From positions 273,610-337,609 of the forward strand of contig JAPPMF010000012.1 in the NCBI GenBank assembly GCA_028819195.1: a stretch of DNA of 64,000 nucleotides, read 5' to 3'. The notes beneath the pieces were generated by a model. It was not told the DNA's origin, made no database searches, and saw only the letters and a list, made by a program, of their open reading frames with translations. Source of the DNA: Bin55 sp028819195. GTDB taxonomy: Bacteria; Pseudomonadota; Gammaproteobacteria; Pseudomonadales; Azotimanducaceae. Position 1 is the stretch's first letter. Every line of letters starts with the position of its first letter. Both the position numbers and the translations under genes were made by a program. Shown here piece after piece: positions 18,317 to 27,934 of this stretch.

Positions 18317-19318
18317 ATGCATACCAAACTTGCGGAGTTACTTAGCGATCCCAGTATCGATCAAGTTTTCGCTCTTGTAAAAAGTGATTTCGAGACGGTT
18401 AACCAGCGGATTCATAGTGATTTACAATCCGATATACCACTTGTCGTCGAAGTAGCAAAGTACATAGTCGGTGCCGGTGGAAAACGTCTCCGACCATTAG
18501 TCGTCCTGCTCGCTGCTGCGGTATGCAATTATTCGGGTCAAGAACATATCAAACTAGCTACTCTTGTTGAATATTTACATACCGCGACTCTTTTACATGA
18601 TGATGTTGTTGATGTTTCGACCCGTCGCCGCGGAAAACAAACCGTAAATGTCGTCTGGGGGAATGCTCCTAGTGTTTTGGTTGGAGATTTCCTCTATTCC
18701 CGTGCGTTTCAATTGATGGTCGATATTCGTTCGATGCCGATGTTGGAGATTATTTGTGATGCGACTAATGTGATTGCTGAAGGTGAAGTTTTGCAGTTGC
18801 AACACATTGGAAATGCTGAGTTAACAGAAGCAGAATATTTAGAGATCATTCGATACAAGACGGCAATGCTGTTTCAAGCTTCGGCACATGCAGCTGGAGC
18901 ACTAGCTGGTTCTAACCAAACTACACAGTACGCGCTTCGAGAGTTCGGTTTACATTTAGGTATGGCATTTCAATTGATCGACGACTGGCTTGATTTTGTT
19001 GGAGACGATGTCGAGATGGGGAAAAACGTGGGTGACGATTTAGCAGAAGGTAAAGCCACTCTTCCTTTAATCCATACTTTACAACACGGTGACTTTAGAA
19101 ACAAAGAAATCGTGCGCCAAGCAATTTTGCAGAGAAGTAGTGAAAATTTGTCAGAAGTGATGCAAGCGGTGCAAGCAACGGGAAGTTTAGAGTACTGTCA
19201 TAAAATGGCGCAAAAACATACTACCCTGTGTATAGAATCTTTAGTAAGTCTACCACCCAATCCGTTCCGATTTGGTCTGGAAGCGTTAGCTAATGTTACG
19301 GTCTGTCGGATGCATTAA
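18317..19318 (+). CDS. ispB: Polyprenyl (octaprenyl) diphosphate synthase
   Basis: This 333-residue trans-prenyltransferase has the first aspartate-rich motif in LLHDDVVDVSTRRRGKQTVN and the second in FQLIDDWLDFVGD. It makes the ubiquinone/menaquinone side chain. The GGKRLRP substrate motif (residue 54 onward) is present. Adjacency to rplU supports IspB over IspA. tRNA-Pro follows 19 bp downstream and may be read through or separately transcribed. Confidence 0.95.
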   Translation: MHTKLAELLSDPSIDQVFALVKSDFETVNQRIHSDLQSDIPLVVEVAKYIVGAGGKRLRPLVVLLAAAVCNYSGQEHIKLATLVEYLHTATLLHDDVVDVSTRRRGKQTVNVVWGNAPSVLVGDFLYSRAFQLMVDIRSMPMLEIICDATNVIAEGEVLQLQHIGNAELTEAEYLEIIRYKTAMLFQASAHAAGALAGSNQTTQYALREFGLHLGMAFQLIDDWLDFVGDDVEMGKNVGDDLAEGKATLPLIHTLQHGDFRNKEIVRQAILQRSSENLSEVMQAVQATGSLEYCHKMAQKHTTLCIESLVSLPPNPFRFGLEALANVTVCRMH

Positions 19319-19337
19319 ACCTGACTTTGGAGGAATT

Positions 19338-19414
19338 CGGAGTGTAGCTCAGCTTGGTAGAGCACTGCCTTCGGGAGGCAGGGGCCGCCGGTTCAAATCC
19401 GGCCACTCCGACCA
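19338..19414 (+). tRNA. tRNA-Pro(CGG), CCA encoded
   Basis: The 77-nt cloverleaf closes with CGGAGTG at 19338-19344 against CACTCCG at 19404-19410, followed by A and an encoded CCA. The anticodon loop TTCGGGA gives anticodon CGG, which reads CCG proline codons. The D loop has AGCTTGGTAGAGC and the T loop GTTCAAATC. The anticodon stem is CTGCC/GGCAG. Confidence 0.97.
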
Positions 19415-19526
19415 TTCACAAACGACTGTACATTCGCGAAAGTTACCCTTGCCCTAAATATAGTGATAGCATAATCTACAAACCAAAAATGATACAACAC
19501 AATCACGTTCTGGCTCTATTGAAATA

Positions 19527-20447
19527 GTGAATTTAGCGACGCATAGTCCGATTGACAGTGTCGTTATTCGCGTCTCAGACGTCACCAAAAGGTTCTCGAA
19601 TCAAGTAGCATTGGATAGAGTTTCTTTCGAGGTTAAGGCAGGGGCGAATTGTGTGTTACTAGGACCAAATGGCGCTGGAAAGAGTACCCTACTGAATTTG
19701 CTTGCTGGTGCGCTACAACCCTCCGCGGGACAAATTTCCGTGTTAGATAACTCTGCAGGCCACCCTTCGACCCGTCGTCAAACGGGTGTTATGTTGCAGA
19801 TATCAGGGGTTCCGCAGACACTTACAGTAGCGGAACACATTAACTCATTTAGGAGCTACTACGTCCAACCACTTAGTTTTACTGAAGTAATACAACTCTC
19901 CCAACTCGGCGGATTAGAAAAGAAAAAGTACAGTGCACTAAGTGTTGGTCAAAGACAAAAGTTGCACTTTGCTTTGGCAATATGTGGTCGACCCTCGTTA
20001 CTGTTTTTGGATGAACCAAGTTCTTCTCTAGACGTTCAATCGAGACTTCAACTTTGGGAACAAATTGATAAACTGAGAGCCAACGGTTGTACTTTCGTTG
20101 TGTCAACCCATGACTTTCAGGAAGCTGAACGCTTAGCATCTCATGTGGTCGTATTTCATGAAGGAAATATCATTCTGAACGGAACACCTGAAGATTTACG
20201 AACTAACTTTGCTGACTCGAGAATTTCCTGCAATACGTCACTTGATCCGCGCGAACTTGTCAAACTCCCTCATGTAAAACGCGTCGAAAAAATAGGTAAC
20301 CTGACGCGACTGTTTGTGAATGAAGTGGAAAACACCGTGAGACACATACTTTCTGAGGATAGTTCTACCAGTCAACTTGAGATTAAATGTGCGACAATTG
20401 AAGATGCCTATCTACACCTACTTACCCACACTGAACATGACAACTAA
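19527..20447 (+). CDS. ABC-2 type exporter, ATP-binding protein
   Basis: This 306-residue ATPase has Walker A GPNGAGKST, Walker B LLFLDEPSSSLD and an atypical signature LSVGQRQKL (V for the usual G). The H-loop is STHDF. The C-terminal 70 residues form a small accessory domain typical of the NatA/drug-exporter group. Its last 11 bases overlap the permease gene, so the two are one exporter. The substrate is unknown. An AATAGTG start (GTG 19527) directly precedes the reading frame. The following FemAB-like gene may belong to the operon. Confidence 0.9.
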   Translation: MNLATHSPIDSVVIRVSDVTKRFSNQVALDRVSFEVKAGANCVLLGPNGAGKSTLLNLLAGALQPSAGQISVLDNSAGHPSTRRQTGVMLQISGVPQTLTVAEHINSFRSYYVQPLSFTEVIQLSQLGGLEKKKYSALSVGQRQKLHFALAICGRPSLLFLDEPSSSLDVQSRLQLWEQIDKLRANGCTFVVSTHDFQEAERLASHVVVFHEGNIILNGTPEDLRTNFADSRISCNTSLDPRELVKLPHVKRVEKIGNLTRLFVNEVENTVRHILSEDSSTSQLEIKCATIEDAYLHLLTHTEHDN

Positions 20448-21219
20448 AGGTGCGCTGGGGTATAGCCTCGGTAAATTATTACGTATTCTCTACACAGAAT
20501 CGAAACTAGAAGTAATAAAGTGCTTGCGACTACCCGCATTTTCTAGTTCAATCTTGTCATTCCCGTTAATTGTCTACATCGTCTGTGGTTTACTCATCGA
20601 CATAGATGTGCAAGAAATTCGCGCCGATCATTATTGGTTGGTCGCTGCAAGTTCTATCGGAATGATCGGGACCTCGCTTTTTGGATTTGGTGTATACATC
20701 GCGATCGAACGGGGACAGGGTTGGTTGTTGTTAAAACGAGTCAGCCCATTACCAGTTTACATTCATTTTCTAGCTAAAGCCTTCATGGCGATGGTGTTTT
20801 GTGCTCTAATCACATCTTTACTTGTTGGTATTTCGTTAATTTTCGGGTCGGCAGATCTGGGCATCCAACAAATTTTTGTTCTCATCGTTACTCAAATGTT
20901 CTGTTCATTACCATTTTGTATGTTAGGTCTTGTAATGGGTTGCGCAGTCAGCGCAAATTCTGCTCATGCAATTGTGAATCTGATTTATTTGCCAATGCTG
21001 TTTCTGAGTGGAATCATCGTTCCTTACACTTATTTTCCGCCTTGGTTGCAAAGTGTAGCTCACTATCTACCTTCATTTCATTCTGTTCAATTGGCACTCA
21101 GTGCAATAGATGTTTCGAACAGCGTGAACATATTTCTACACCTAGGTGTACTGTTCGCTTATACCATTGTACTTTTGGGTATCGGAGTCATGTTGTACAA
21201 AAAGATGGAAAATGTTTGA
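20437..21219 (+). CDS. ABC-2 type exporter, permease
   Basis: This roughly 260-residue protein with six membrane spans resembles ABC-2 permeases, with the late loop MLFLSGIIVPYTYFPPWLQSVAHYLPSFH typical of the family. ATG 20437, four codons before the ATPase stop, gives a start directly ahead of the cytoplasmic helix; the open frame extends 20 codons upstream inside the ATPase gene. It pairs with the preceding ATPase. Drug, lipid or polysaccharide export are all possible. Confidence 0.88.
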   Translation: MTTKGALGYSLGKLLRILYTESKLEVIKCLRLPAFSSSILSFPLIVYIVCGLLIDIDVQEIRADHYWLVAASSIGMIGTSLFGFGVYIAIERGQGWLLLKRVSPLPVYIHFLAKAFMAMVFCALITSLLVGISLIFGSADLGIQQIFVLIVTQMFCSLPFCMLGLVMGCAVSANSAHAIVNLIYLPMLFLSGIIVPYTYFPPWLQSVAHYLPSFHSVQLALSAIDVSNSVNIFLHLGVLFAYTIVLLGIGVMLYKKMENV

Positions 21220-21253
21220 GTGGAAGAGTAACTAAAAAATCGAGTGATGTATC

Positions 21254-22438
21254 TTGAGCGATACCCAGGGGAAACGACAGATTGATATATCTTCTGCAAA
21301 AATAGAAGTTCAGAGGAGTATCGAAAACATTGGTATGCACAACTGGAACCGTTGTATTACTCAGTCGGTTTCTCCGTTTGTCGACTATCGATTCCTCCAT
21401 GCACTAGAAAATAGTGGATGCGTAATGAATACAACTGGCTGGCAACCTATGCACCTTGAATTGCGTGTTTCGGATCGGACGGTTGGTGTGATGCCAATGT
21501 ACCTCAAGGCACACTCAATGGGGGAATTTGTCTTCGACTACCAGTGGGCTGGAGCATGGGAGAATGCGGGTGGTAATTACTACCCGAAACTACAAGTGTG
21601 CGTGCCTTTTACACCCGTCGCCGACAAGCGAATTCTGCTAGCTGAAGAGTATCGAAAACAAGAATTGGAATCACTCTTTACGAAAACAATAGTAGAAATT
21701 GTCGAACAGAATGCGCTAAGTTCAGCGCACTTGACATTTTTGGACAGAACACAATGCAATCGGGTCTGTGCCAGCACACAATTTTTGAAACGGACGGACA
21801 CGCAATTACATTGGCAGAATAGAGGGTATTCTTCCTTTAATGATTTCCTGTCAAATCTCTCCAACAAAAAGAGAAAAAACATTCGACGGGAACGTAAACT
21901 CGCGGTACACGAAGCTTTGACTATTGAGTGGTTAACTGGTTCAGATGTTTTGGAAAGCCATTGGGACGTGTTTTACCAGTGTTATTTAGATACGAGTGCT
22001 AGAAAATGGGGTAAACCGTATCTGAACAGAAGGTTTTTTAGCTTGATCTGTGAAAGGATGCAGGAGCAGATTCTGTTAATTCTAGCAAAATCTAGTAAGC
22101 ATTATGTTGCCGGTTCCTTACATTTCATCGGTCAAGATGTACTTTTCGGTCGAAACTGGGGGTGTATCGAACATCACCCATTCTTACACTTCGAACTATG
22201 CTACTATCAAGCGATCGAATACGCTATCCATCACGGTCTTAAGACAATCCAGGGTGGGGCTCAGGGAAACTACAAGATTTCACGTGGATATGAACCGGTT
22301 ACAACCTGTTCCGCTCACTACATCAGTGATCGACAGTTTCGTCAGGCAATCATAAATTTCCTCGAAGATGAAGAAGAGTACGTCCGTTCAGATCAAGAGT
22401 TTCTTGTACAATCCTTACCATTTAAACAAGACTATTGA
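21254..22438 (+). CDS. FemAB-like GNAT-fold acyltransferase (DUF482 type)
   Basis: This 394-residue protein matches the FemAB-like/DUF482 family: NPF-type region SPFVDYRFLHALENSG, FDYQWAGAWENAGGNYYPKLQVCVPFTPV, SNKKRKNIRRERK, and QGGAQGNYKISRGYEP near the end. Relatives have tandem GNAT folds and may transfer aminoacyl or acyl groups; no substrate is proven for this group. A TTG at 21254 is the best start, because IEVQRSIENI must be included and no ATG precedes it. It overlaps the 5' part of the RDD gene frame. Confidence 0.85.
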   Translation: MSDTQGKRQIDISSAKIEVQRSIENIGMHNWNRCITQSVSPFVDYRFLHALENSGCVMNTTGWQPMHLELRVSDRTVGVMPMYLKAHSMGEFVFDYQWAGAWENAGGNYYPKLQVCVPFTPVADKRILLAEEYRKQELESLFTKTIVEIVEQNALSSAHLTFLDRTQCNRVCASTQFLKRTDTQLHWQNRGYSSFNDFLSNLSNKKRKNIRRERKLAVHEALTIEWLTGSDVLESHWDVFYQCYLDTSARKWGKPYLNRRFFSLICERMQEQILLILAKSSKHYVAGSLHFIGQDVLFGRNWGCIEHHPFLHFELCYYQAIEYAIHHGLKTIQGGAQGNYKISRGYEPVTTCSAHYISDRQFRQAIINFLEDEEEYVRSDQEFLVQSLPFKQDY

Positions 22439-23285
22439 CGAAGTTTTGAAAAACATCAAGTCGCCACCGTCTCGTCAATCTTCAGGGAACACCAATATCG
22501 ATCATCCAGAAAACATCCTCGAAACTTCCCATACACGCTATAGCTATCGGGACTTTGACGCCGCACATACGATTGATTCTCGATTTGACCATGATACTCC
22601 GGAAGGAGTTCAGATTGTATTGCGTCCAGCCGGCATTGTTGCGCGTGGAACAGGGTTTTTGGTCGACGAACTCATCAAATTGCTTGTATTTTTTTTCTTG
22701 CAGCTATTCTTCAATTATCTAGGGTTTATCGGATTCAATCTTTTTGGATTACATTTAATTATTTTTTTTGTTGTTCTTTGGCTGTATGGGTTTCTATTTG
22801 AATGGATTAACGACGGTATGACTCCTGGAAAAATGATGGTAAAAGCAAAAGCAGTAAACCTGGATGGAACTCCACTCAGTTTGTACTCTGCGGCAGTTCG
22901 AAATCTCTTCCGACCTATCGATAGTGTTTCGTTGTTCATGGTCGGTCTACCACTTGGCGGTGTAGGGATGCCGGGAGCACTATTTATCCTGTTTTCAGCA
23001 CGGTTTCGCCGGCTTGGCGACCACTTAGCCAATACGATGGTTATCCACACCAACACACCAGAAATTGCGAAACGAGAACCCACAGCTACGGTAAAACAAA
23101 TTCCACAACCTTTGAAGGTGAACGAGCAACTCTTGCTGTTGGAATTTCAGGATCGTCTCGGCTCATTTTCTGAGGGAAGAGCTATTGAACTCGCTGAGAT
23201 TCTCTACCCGCTGCATGGTTTGAAGGGAGAATCGGCGGTTCGTGCCTGTATGGAATACGCGAACTCGATTCGAGGGGTAAAGTGA
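22368..23285 (+). CDS. RDD family membrane protein (first of the MoxR operon)
   Basis: A 305-residue protein with the RDD domain (about residues 80-230): conserved R at the start of the domain (RPAGIVARGTGFLVDELIK), a D in the second span region (WINDGMTPGKMMVKAKAV) and DHLANTMVI at the end. RDD proteins are usually small transporters or membrane adaptors of unknown substrate. An unconserved N-terminus and a C-terminal cytoplasmic segment flank the domain. The start is uncertain: ATG 22368 overlaps the previous gene by 71 bases, and TTG codons at 22404 or 22446 are alternatives. A GTGA overlap links it to the next gene. Confidence 0.85.
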   Translation: MKKSTSVQIKSFLYNPYHLNKTIDEVLKNIKSPPSRQSSGNTNIDHPENILETSHTRYSYRDFDAAHTIDSRFDHDTPEGVQIVLRPAGIVARGTGFLVDELIKLLVFFFLQLFFNYLGFIGFNLFGLHLIIFFVVLWLYGFLFEWINDGMTPGKMMVKAKAVNLDGTPLSLYSAAVRNLFRPIDSVSLFMVGLPLGGVGMPGALFILFSARFRRLGDHLANTMVIHTNTPEIAKREPTATVKQIPQPLKVNEQLLLLEFQDRLGSFSEGRAIELAEILYPLHGLKGESAVRACMEYANSIRGVK

Positions 23286-24262
23286 AAGAGTCTCACTTCG
23301 TCCACACTAAAGAATCCGAATGGTCGGAATTTCTTACCTCCTTAGACCGGTTGGAAAGTCGTTGGAATAAGGGTAAATCCACAAATGCAGACGGTTTTAC
23401 GGATCGGTACCGACGCATTGCTCACGATTTGACAATCGCTCGAACTCGCGGTTACAGTAATCAATTGATCGATAGGTTGAACAATCTTGTCCAAAGGGGC
23501 CACAACCTACTTTACACCAATAGACTTGGATGGGTACACGGTTTCCTGAACTTTTTCACTCACTCATTTCCTCAATCCGTTCGTTCACAAAAGTTGTACA
23601 TTCTGCTCTCGGTTCTTGCATTCGTTGGCCCTGGATTAGGTATGTCATATATGATTTCCACGCAACCCGAATTCGTGCATACAGTCCTAAGCGATGAGCA
23701 ACTATACCAATTACAAGAGATGTACGATCCTAATAGTGAACGTCGAAGTGTGAAGCGCGAGGCGGACGAGAACATAGAAATGTTTGGCCATTACATCTTA
23801 AATAATACTTCAATCGGATTGCTAGTATTTATTAACGGACTGGTCTTTGGCATCGGGTCGATCATTGCCCTAGCTTTTAATGGAATCTTCATTGGTAGCG
23901 TCATAACTTATTTGTGTATCGCTGGTTATTCTTCGACGGTCTTACCGTTTGTAGTTGGTCATGGGGCTTTCGAACTTACGGCGATAGTTATTGCTGGCGC
24001 TGCCGGACTCCGAATGGCAAAAGGAGTGTTTATTCCAGGTGTTTACGCCCGCAAAACATCCATCAAGATAGCCTCCAAGGAAGCATTCCTGCTTTGCGGT
24101 GGTTTCTTTACCATGTTTATTCTTGCCGCTTTTATCGAAGCGTTTTGGTCTCCTAGCGATTTTTTACCTAACTCCATCAAGTATAGCGTGGGGTTACTAC
24201 TTTGGATAGCAGTTTTATATTACTTTTTGTTCGTAGGCCGTGACAAACATTCCCACCGCTAA
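23282..24262 (+). CDS. SpoIIM-like (DUF95) membrane protein
   Basis: This 326-residue protein has about six spans. The N-terminal cytoplasmic domain has DLTIARTRGYSNQLIDRLNNLVQRGHNLLY, and later FIN-GLVFGIGSIIALAFNGIFIGSVI and GHGAFELTAIVIAGAAGLRMA, which are characteristic of the stage II sporulation protein M/DUF95 family outside sporulating bacteria. The GTG start at 23282 overlaps the RDD stop by four bases (GTGA). In related bacteria it lies in the same MoxR-DUF58 cluster. Function is unknown. Confidence 0.87.
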   Translation: MKESHFVHTKESEWSEFLTSLDRLESRWNKGKSTNADGFTDRYRRIAHDLTIARTRGYSNQLIDRLNNLVQRGHNLLYTNRLGWVHGFLNFFTHSFPQSVRSQKLYILLSVLAFVGPGLGMSYMISTQPEFVHTVLSDEQLYQLQEMYDPNSERRSVKREADENIEMFGHYILNNTSIGLLVFINGLVFGIGSIIALAFNGIFIGSVITYLCIAGYSSTVLPFVVGHGAFELTAIVIAGAAGLRMAKGVFIPGVYARKTSIKIASKEAFLLCGGFFTMFILAAFIEAFWSPSDFLPNSIKYSVGLLLWIAVLYYFLFVGRDKHSHR

Positions 24263-25688
24263 ACTTGCACTTCGACATCGGACAAATTTCGAGGCAATCG
24301 GCGCCGGTGCGCTTCTCGCCAGAAAATTTTGGTGGGAATTACTTGCCGGTTGGTTAGTTCTTGCCGTGCCAGTATTCATAGTCGTCTGGTTTATACCAAA
24401 TTTATTTTGGTCAATCTTTTTGTTATGGTTTTTCAAACCGTTGTACGAACGAATTCCTCTTCGTTTTATCGCTTCAACGTTGTTTGACCAACAAGCGACC
24501 GCGCAACAAACCTTGCGTACGATTTTCATGGGTGACACTTGGTTATGGTTAAGTTTGTTTCGGCTGTTTCCTGGCCGTAGTACTCTCACACCCATCGCGG
24601 CCCTTGAAAACACTGAATCCGCGCCAATTCGAATTGGCACACGACGACGTTTGATTCGAGATCGAATCATAGGATATTACTTAATACTACATCTGTTGAT
24701 GTTCTGTATGGAAATCTCACTTGTGGTATTTTTTCTTGCAGTGATAACTTGGGTATCGTCAATAATATTCTCGATTACCCCTGAACTACCAACTTTCAAT
24801 CCGCAAGCTATATTCGCTTTCATTAGTGCTATCGGTAGTCACGCGTTCAAGACGTTAATTTTTGTAAGTTTTGCAGTGATTGCTCCTTTCTATATATGTT
24901 GTGGTTTTGCAATCTACCTGAATAAACGAATCGAGTTGGAGGGATGGGATATTGATCTTGGATTTCGCCGTCTAATTAGTCGAATATCGATAGTCCTTAT
25001 CGCGACTGTCTTAGTTCTCACGAATGGCGAACAGATTTATGCACAGGTTCATCCAGGAAATATGGGAGATGAAAAAACAGTGCACGAAACCGTCAGTAGT
25101 GAAATTGAAAAAATCTATCATGAGCAGGTAGTAACGGAAACGACGATACGTCAACAGAAACAATCGAGAAGTCCACAACCAAGGAGCAACACTCCCACGA
25201 TAGACTTAGGATTAGCTAACTTCTTCGCAAGGGTAGTGCAATTTCTTATTATCTTTGTCATAATCGCATTGATTGTTTACTTGCTGTGGCAATTGAGAAA
25301 ATTAGACTTTAGTCGATTCAAACCGCGTAAGGTAGATCTCGGAACTCAACATACTCACATTATCGAGGAAATCTTTCAAAAATTAGAACTACCGGAAAAT
25401 ATTGTTGCTAGCTCACGTATCGCTTGGGATTCTGGTGACTATCGAGAAGCTATATCACTGTTGTACCGAGGGGCACTTTATTGCCTTGTCGCGCGTTTTG
25501 ATTGTCCTATCAATCTAAGTCACACTGAGGCTTCTTGCCTGCAACTAGTCGCTCAGAATGTACCTGGTGTACTCTCGGCATTTGCATCAATTACAGAATG
25601 TTGGCAACTGGTTGCGTACGCTCATAAAGCTATCGAAACACCAACTTATAACGACTTAGTTCAAACGTATGAAGCATCTTTTACGTAA
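24240..25688 (+). CDS. DUF4129-domain membrane protein
   Basis: This 482-residue protein has several membrane spans in the N-terminal half, a low-complexity linker (about residues 280-320), one further span (FLIIFVIIALIVYLLWQL) and a C-terminal DUF4129-like domain (AWDSGDYREAISLLYRGALYCLVARF...LSHTEASCLQLV). DUF4129 proteins recur in MoxR/DUF58 clusters and may act as a membrane platform. The GTG start at 24240 lies 23 bases inside the SpoIIM-like gene. Confidence 0.8.
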   Translation: MTNIPTAKLALRHRTNFEAIGAGALLARKFWWELLAGWLVLAVPVFIVVWFIPNLFWSIFLLWFFKPLYERIPLRFIASTLFDQQATAQQTLRTIFMGDTWLWLSLFRLFPGRSTLTPIAALENTESAPIRIGTRRRLIRDRIIGYYLILHLLMFCMEISLVVFFLAVITWVSSIIFSITPELPTFNPQAIFAFISAIGSHAFKTLIFVSFAVIAPFYICCGFAIYLNKRIELEGWDIDLGFRRLISRISIVLIATVLVLTNGEQIYAQVHPGNMGDEKTVHETVSSEIEKIYHEQVVTETTIRQQKQSRSPQPRSNTPTIDLGLANFFARVVQFLIIFVIIALIVYLLWQLRKLDFSRFKPRKVDLGTQHTHIIEEIFQKLELPENIVASSRIAWDSGDYREAISLLYRGALYCLVARFDCPINLSHTEASCLQLVAQNVPGVLSAFASITECWQLVAYAHKAIETPTYNDLVQTYEASFT

Positions 25689-26964
25689 AGTCCCGGTAGG
25701 CGGGTGGGTACTCCTGTGCGTGCTCGTGACCGTCGCAATATTCGTGGGGTTAGTTCAGTTCTATGTGCGAGCGATCACGGAACCAGTGAAAATCCCTACG
25801 CTAACCGACCAAGCAGCTTTCGACTCGTACTTTGCGCTCAAAGAATTGGGCAAAGAATATAACTTCGAATTACATACTATCAACCCATTCCTCATGGAAG
25901 AAGAACCCTCAATCAATGACACACTGTTTATCTCAAAGCCTCAAGAGTTGATTAGGAATAGGCAAGCCAGCGAGCAATTAGAAAATTGGGTTCGTCGTGG
26001 CGGTACACTATTCGTTGAAGTTGATACCTTAGACTCGAGTGAGCCTCCTGCGGACTATTTTTCTCGTTTGAATTACTTCCCCGCTAAGTATGCAGTGTAT
26101 CGAGTCATCGAACCAATAGAAGAAATGGAACAAATGGAACAAATGGACTTACCTGCATTTGTGGACGAATGGAGTAATCGTGGGATGCAAACGACGCCCA
26201 ATTGTTCTGATTCGATAGAACCATTCGTTCTTGACATGGGTTTAGCTTTGAATATGGACAAGACTGCCGCAGGAGGATATCAATTTGAAACCAAATATTC
26301 TCCCTTCAAGCATTCTATGAATGAACTCGCACCGTCAAATCTTCTTCATATCTCTGAAGGGCTAGGCAACGTCTATTTTGTCAATAGTTTTCGAATGTGG
26401 AGAAACGACACCGTTGTTTGCGCAGACCATGCGTTGTTATTTTTGCTTTTAGTTCACAGGACCTCAAACATTTTGCAGGAAAGTCTCACGCCTCGTACTG
26501 TTTGGATCGTTCAATCTTACTCCAAACTAGCTACTCTTGTTTGGCTTCACTCGTGGCAAACAATCTTAGGTTGTTTTGTCGCTTTCATCCTAGCCGTACT
26601 AGCCTGGAGCATTCGAATATCGCCGCCGGTTTACTCCGTTTCAATTCAGCAAAAGCACATATTGGACTACGTAAACAGTGCGTCCCAATTTGCTTGGCAC
26701 AACAAACAAATCGAAAATCACATCCGCGCGCTACACCAGATAGCAGAACAACCTGAACGGACTTTCAAACCCAAAGGGAGTGTGCAACGACAGGAACAAT
26801 TTAACCCAAGTAACGTTTCGTACGAATCAAGTGATCCAACTGAACTTAATCCGCCCAATAATGCTTCCTTAGTCAGAGTGGTGAGAAAACTGCAACGACT
26901 GTTACAGAATAATCTGTTTCACTCCAAAAACCCTAAACCCAAAGAGAACCCAAACAATGAATGA
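25669..26964 (+). CDS. DUF4350-type membrane protein
   Basis: This 431-residue protein has an N-terminal span, a GATase-like/DUF4350 periplasmic segment (TLFISKPQELIRNRQASEQLENWVRRGGTLFVEVD), and a second span near residue 300 (TILGCFVAFILAVLAWSI) followed by a cytoplasmic tail. An in-frame MEQMEQMD repeat occurs near residue 155, encoded by a 9-base tandem repeat. It overlaps the DUF4129 gene by 20 bases and is followed by the MoxR gene with an 8-base overlap, implying coupling. Confidence 0.78.
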   Translation: MKHLLRKVPVGGWVLLCVLVTVAIFVGLVQFYVRAITEPVKIPTLTDQAAFDSYFALKELGKEYNFELHTINPFLMEEEPSINDTLFISKPQELIRNRQASEQLENWVRRGGTLFVEVDTLDSSEPPADYFSRLNYFPAKYAVYRVIEPIEEMEQMEQMDLPAFVDEWSNRGMQTTPNCSDSIEPFVLDMGLALNMDKTAAGGYQFETKYSPFKHSMNELAPSNLLHISEGLGNVYFVNSFRMWRNDTVVCADHALLFLLLVHRTSNILQESLTPRTVWIVQSYSKLATLVWLHSWQTILGCFVAFILAVLAWSIRISPPVYSVSIQQKHILDYVNSASQFAWHNKQIENHIRALHQIAEQPERTFKPKGSVQRQEQFNPSNVSYESSDPTELNPPNNASLVRVVRKLQRLLQNNLFHSKNPKPKENPNNE

Positions 26965-27934
26965 AGACCTAGATCACCAAATCCAGGACCGCATGCGCAA
27001 TCTTCAAGAACTGATGGACACTGTTAGTCAAGTAGTGATAGGACAGTACCCGGTTATTCGGCAAGTAGTGCAGTGTCTCATAGCTAACGGACATGTTTTA
27101 CTTGAGGGTGTCCCAGGTTTGGGTAAAACTTTGCTCGTACGAGCGTTAGCGAAGAGCATCCAATGCGATACTTCGAGAATACAGTTCACACCAGATCTGA
27201 TGCCTAGCGATGTCACAGGTCATGCTCAATACAACTTAAAAGAAGAGCGATTTATCATTCGCAAAGGTCCAGTTTTTACCAACCTTTTATTAGCAGACGA
27301 AATCAATCGAGCGCCAGCGAAAACACAATCAGCATTACTTGAAGTCATGCAAGAACGGCGGGTGACTATTGAGGGAGAAAGTTTTGCCGTCGCAGCTCCC
27401 TACATGGTGTTAGCCACACAAAACCCAATTGAATATGAAGGAACTTATCCATTACCTGAAGCGCAATTAGATAGATTCATGGTCAATGTGTTCATTAATT
27501 ATCCGACGATGGAAGACGAAGCAAAAATATTAGATCAAGTCACAACAAATCGACCAGTGGACGAGCTCAGTGTCACTGATGTGAAAGCAGTTGCTTCGGC
27601 TGCTGATATCAGCCAAGCACAAGCAGTCGCTTCCCAAATTGAACTTGACGAAGCTGTCCGAGATTACGCGGTGGAGATTGTTCGGGCGACCAGATCGTTT
27701 CCCGGAATCGTACAAGGCGCGAGCCCACGAGCAGGCATTGCTTTAGTCCGCATGGGACGAGCGTCGGCCCTCGTTAACAATCGTAACTATGTCACTCCTG
27801 ACGACATTCGTGAAATAGCACTACCGGTTTTAAGGCATCGCATTGCACTAAGCCCGGAGTATCAAATCGAAGGACAAACAACGGACAACATCTTAGAACA
27901 AGTACTCGAGAAAGTTGAAGCTCCGCGCGAATGA
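26957..27934 (+). CDS. MoxR-family AAA+ ATPase
   Basis: This 325-residue AAA+ protein has Walker A GVPGLGKT, Walker B LLLADEINRAPAK, sensor I ATQNPIEYEGTYPLPEAQLDRF and the arginine-rich lid. MoxR ATPases act as chaperones with DUF58 and VWA-type partners, assembling or activating metalloenzymes or stress complexes. This one is probably the motor of the six-gene module. It starts at ATG 26957, inside the preceding gene's end, and its stop overlaps the DUF58 start by four bases. Confidence 0.95.
   Translation: MNEDLDHQIQDRMRNLQELMDTVSQVVIGQYPVIRQVVQCLIANGHVLLEGVPGLGKTLLVRALAKSIQCDTSRIQFTPDLMPSDVTGHAQYNLKEERFIIRKGPVFTNLLLADEINRAPAKTQSALLEVMQERRVTIEGESFAVAAPYMVLATQNPIEYEGTYPLPEAQLDRFMVNVFINYPTMEDEAKILDQVTTNRPVDELSVTDVKAVASAADISQAQAVASQIELDEAVRDYAVEIVRATRSFPGIVQGASPRAGIALVRMGRASALVNNRNYVTPDDIREIALPVLRHRIALSPEYQIEGQTTDNILEQVLEKVEAPRE

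Noticed and set aside
20799..21257. 152-codon open frame on the plus strand
   Set aside because: It lies mostly inside the ABC-2 permease in another frame; composition is Cys/Ser-rich without motifs.
24215..24670. 151-codon minus-strand frame
   Set aside because: Antisense shadow of the DUF4129-domain gene; no Shine-Dalgarno or domain.
26120..26150. Tandem 9-base repeat encoding MEQMEQM
   Set aside because: Short, in-frame and compatible with a normal protein; not treated as a functional repeat.
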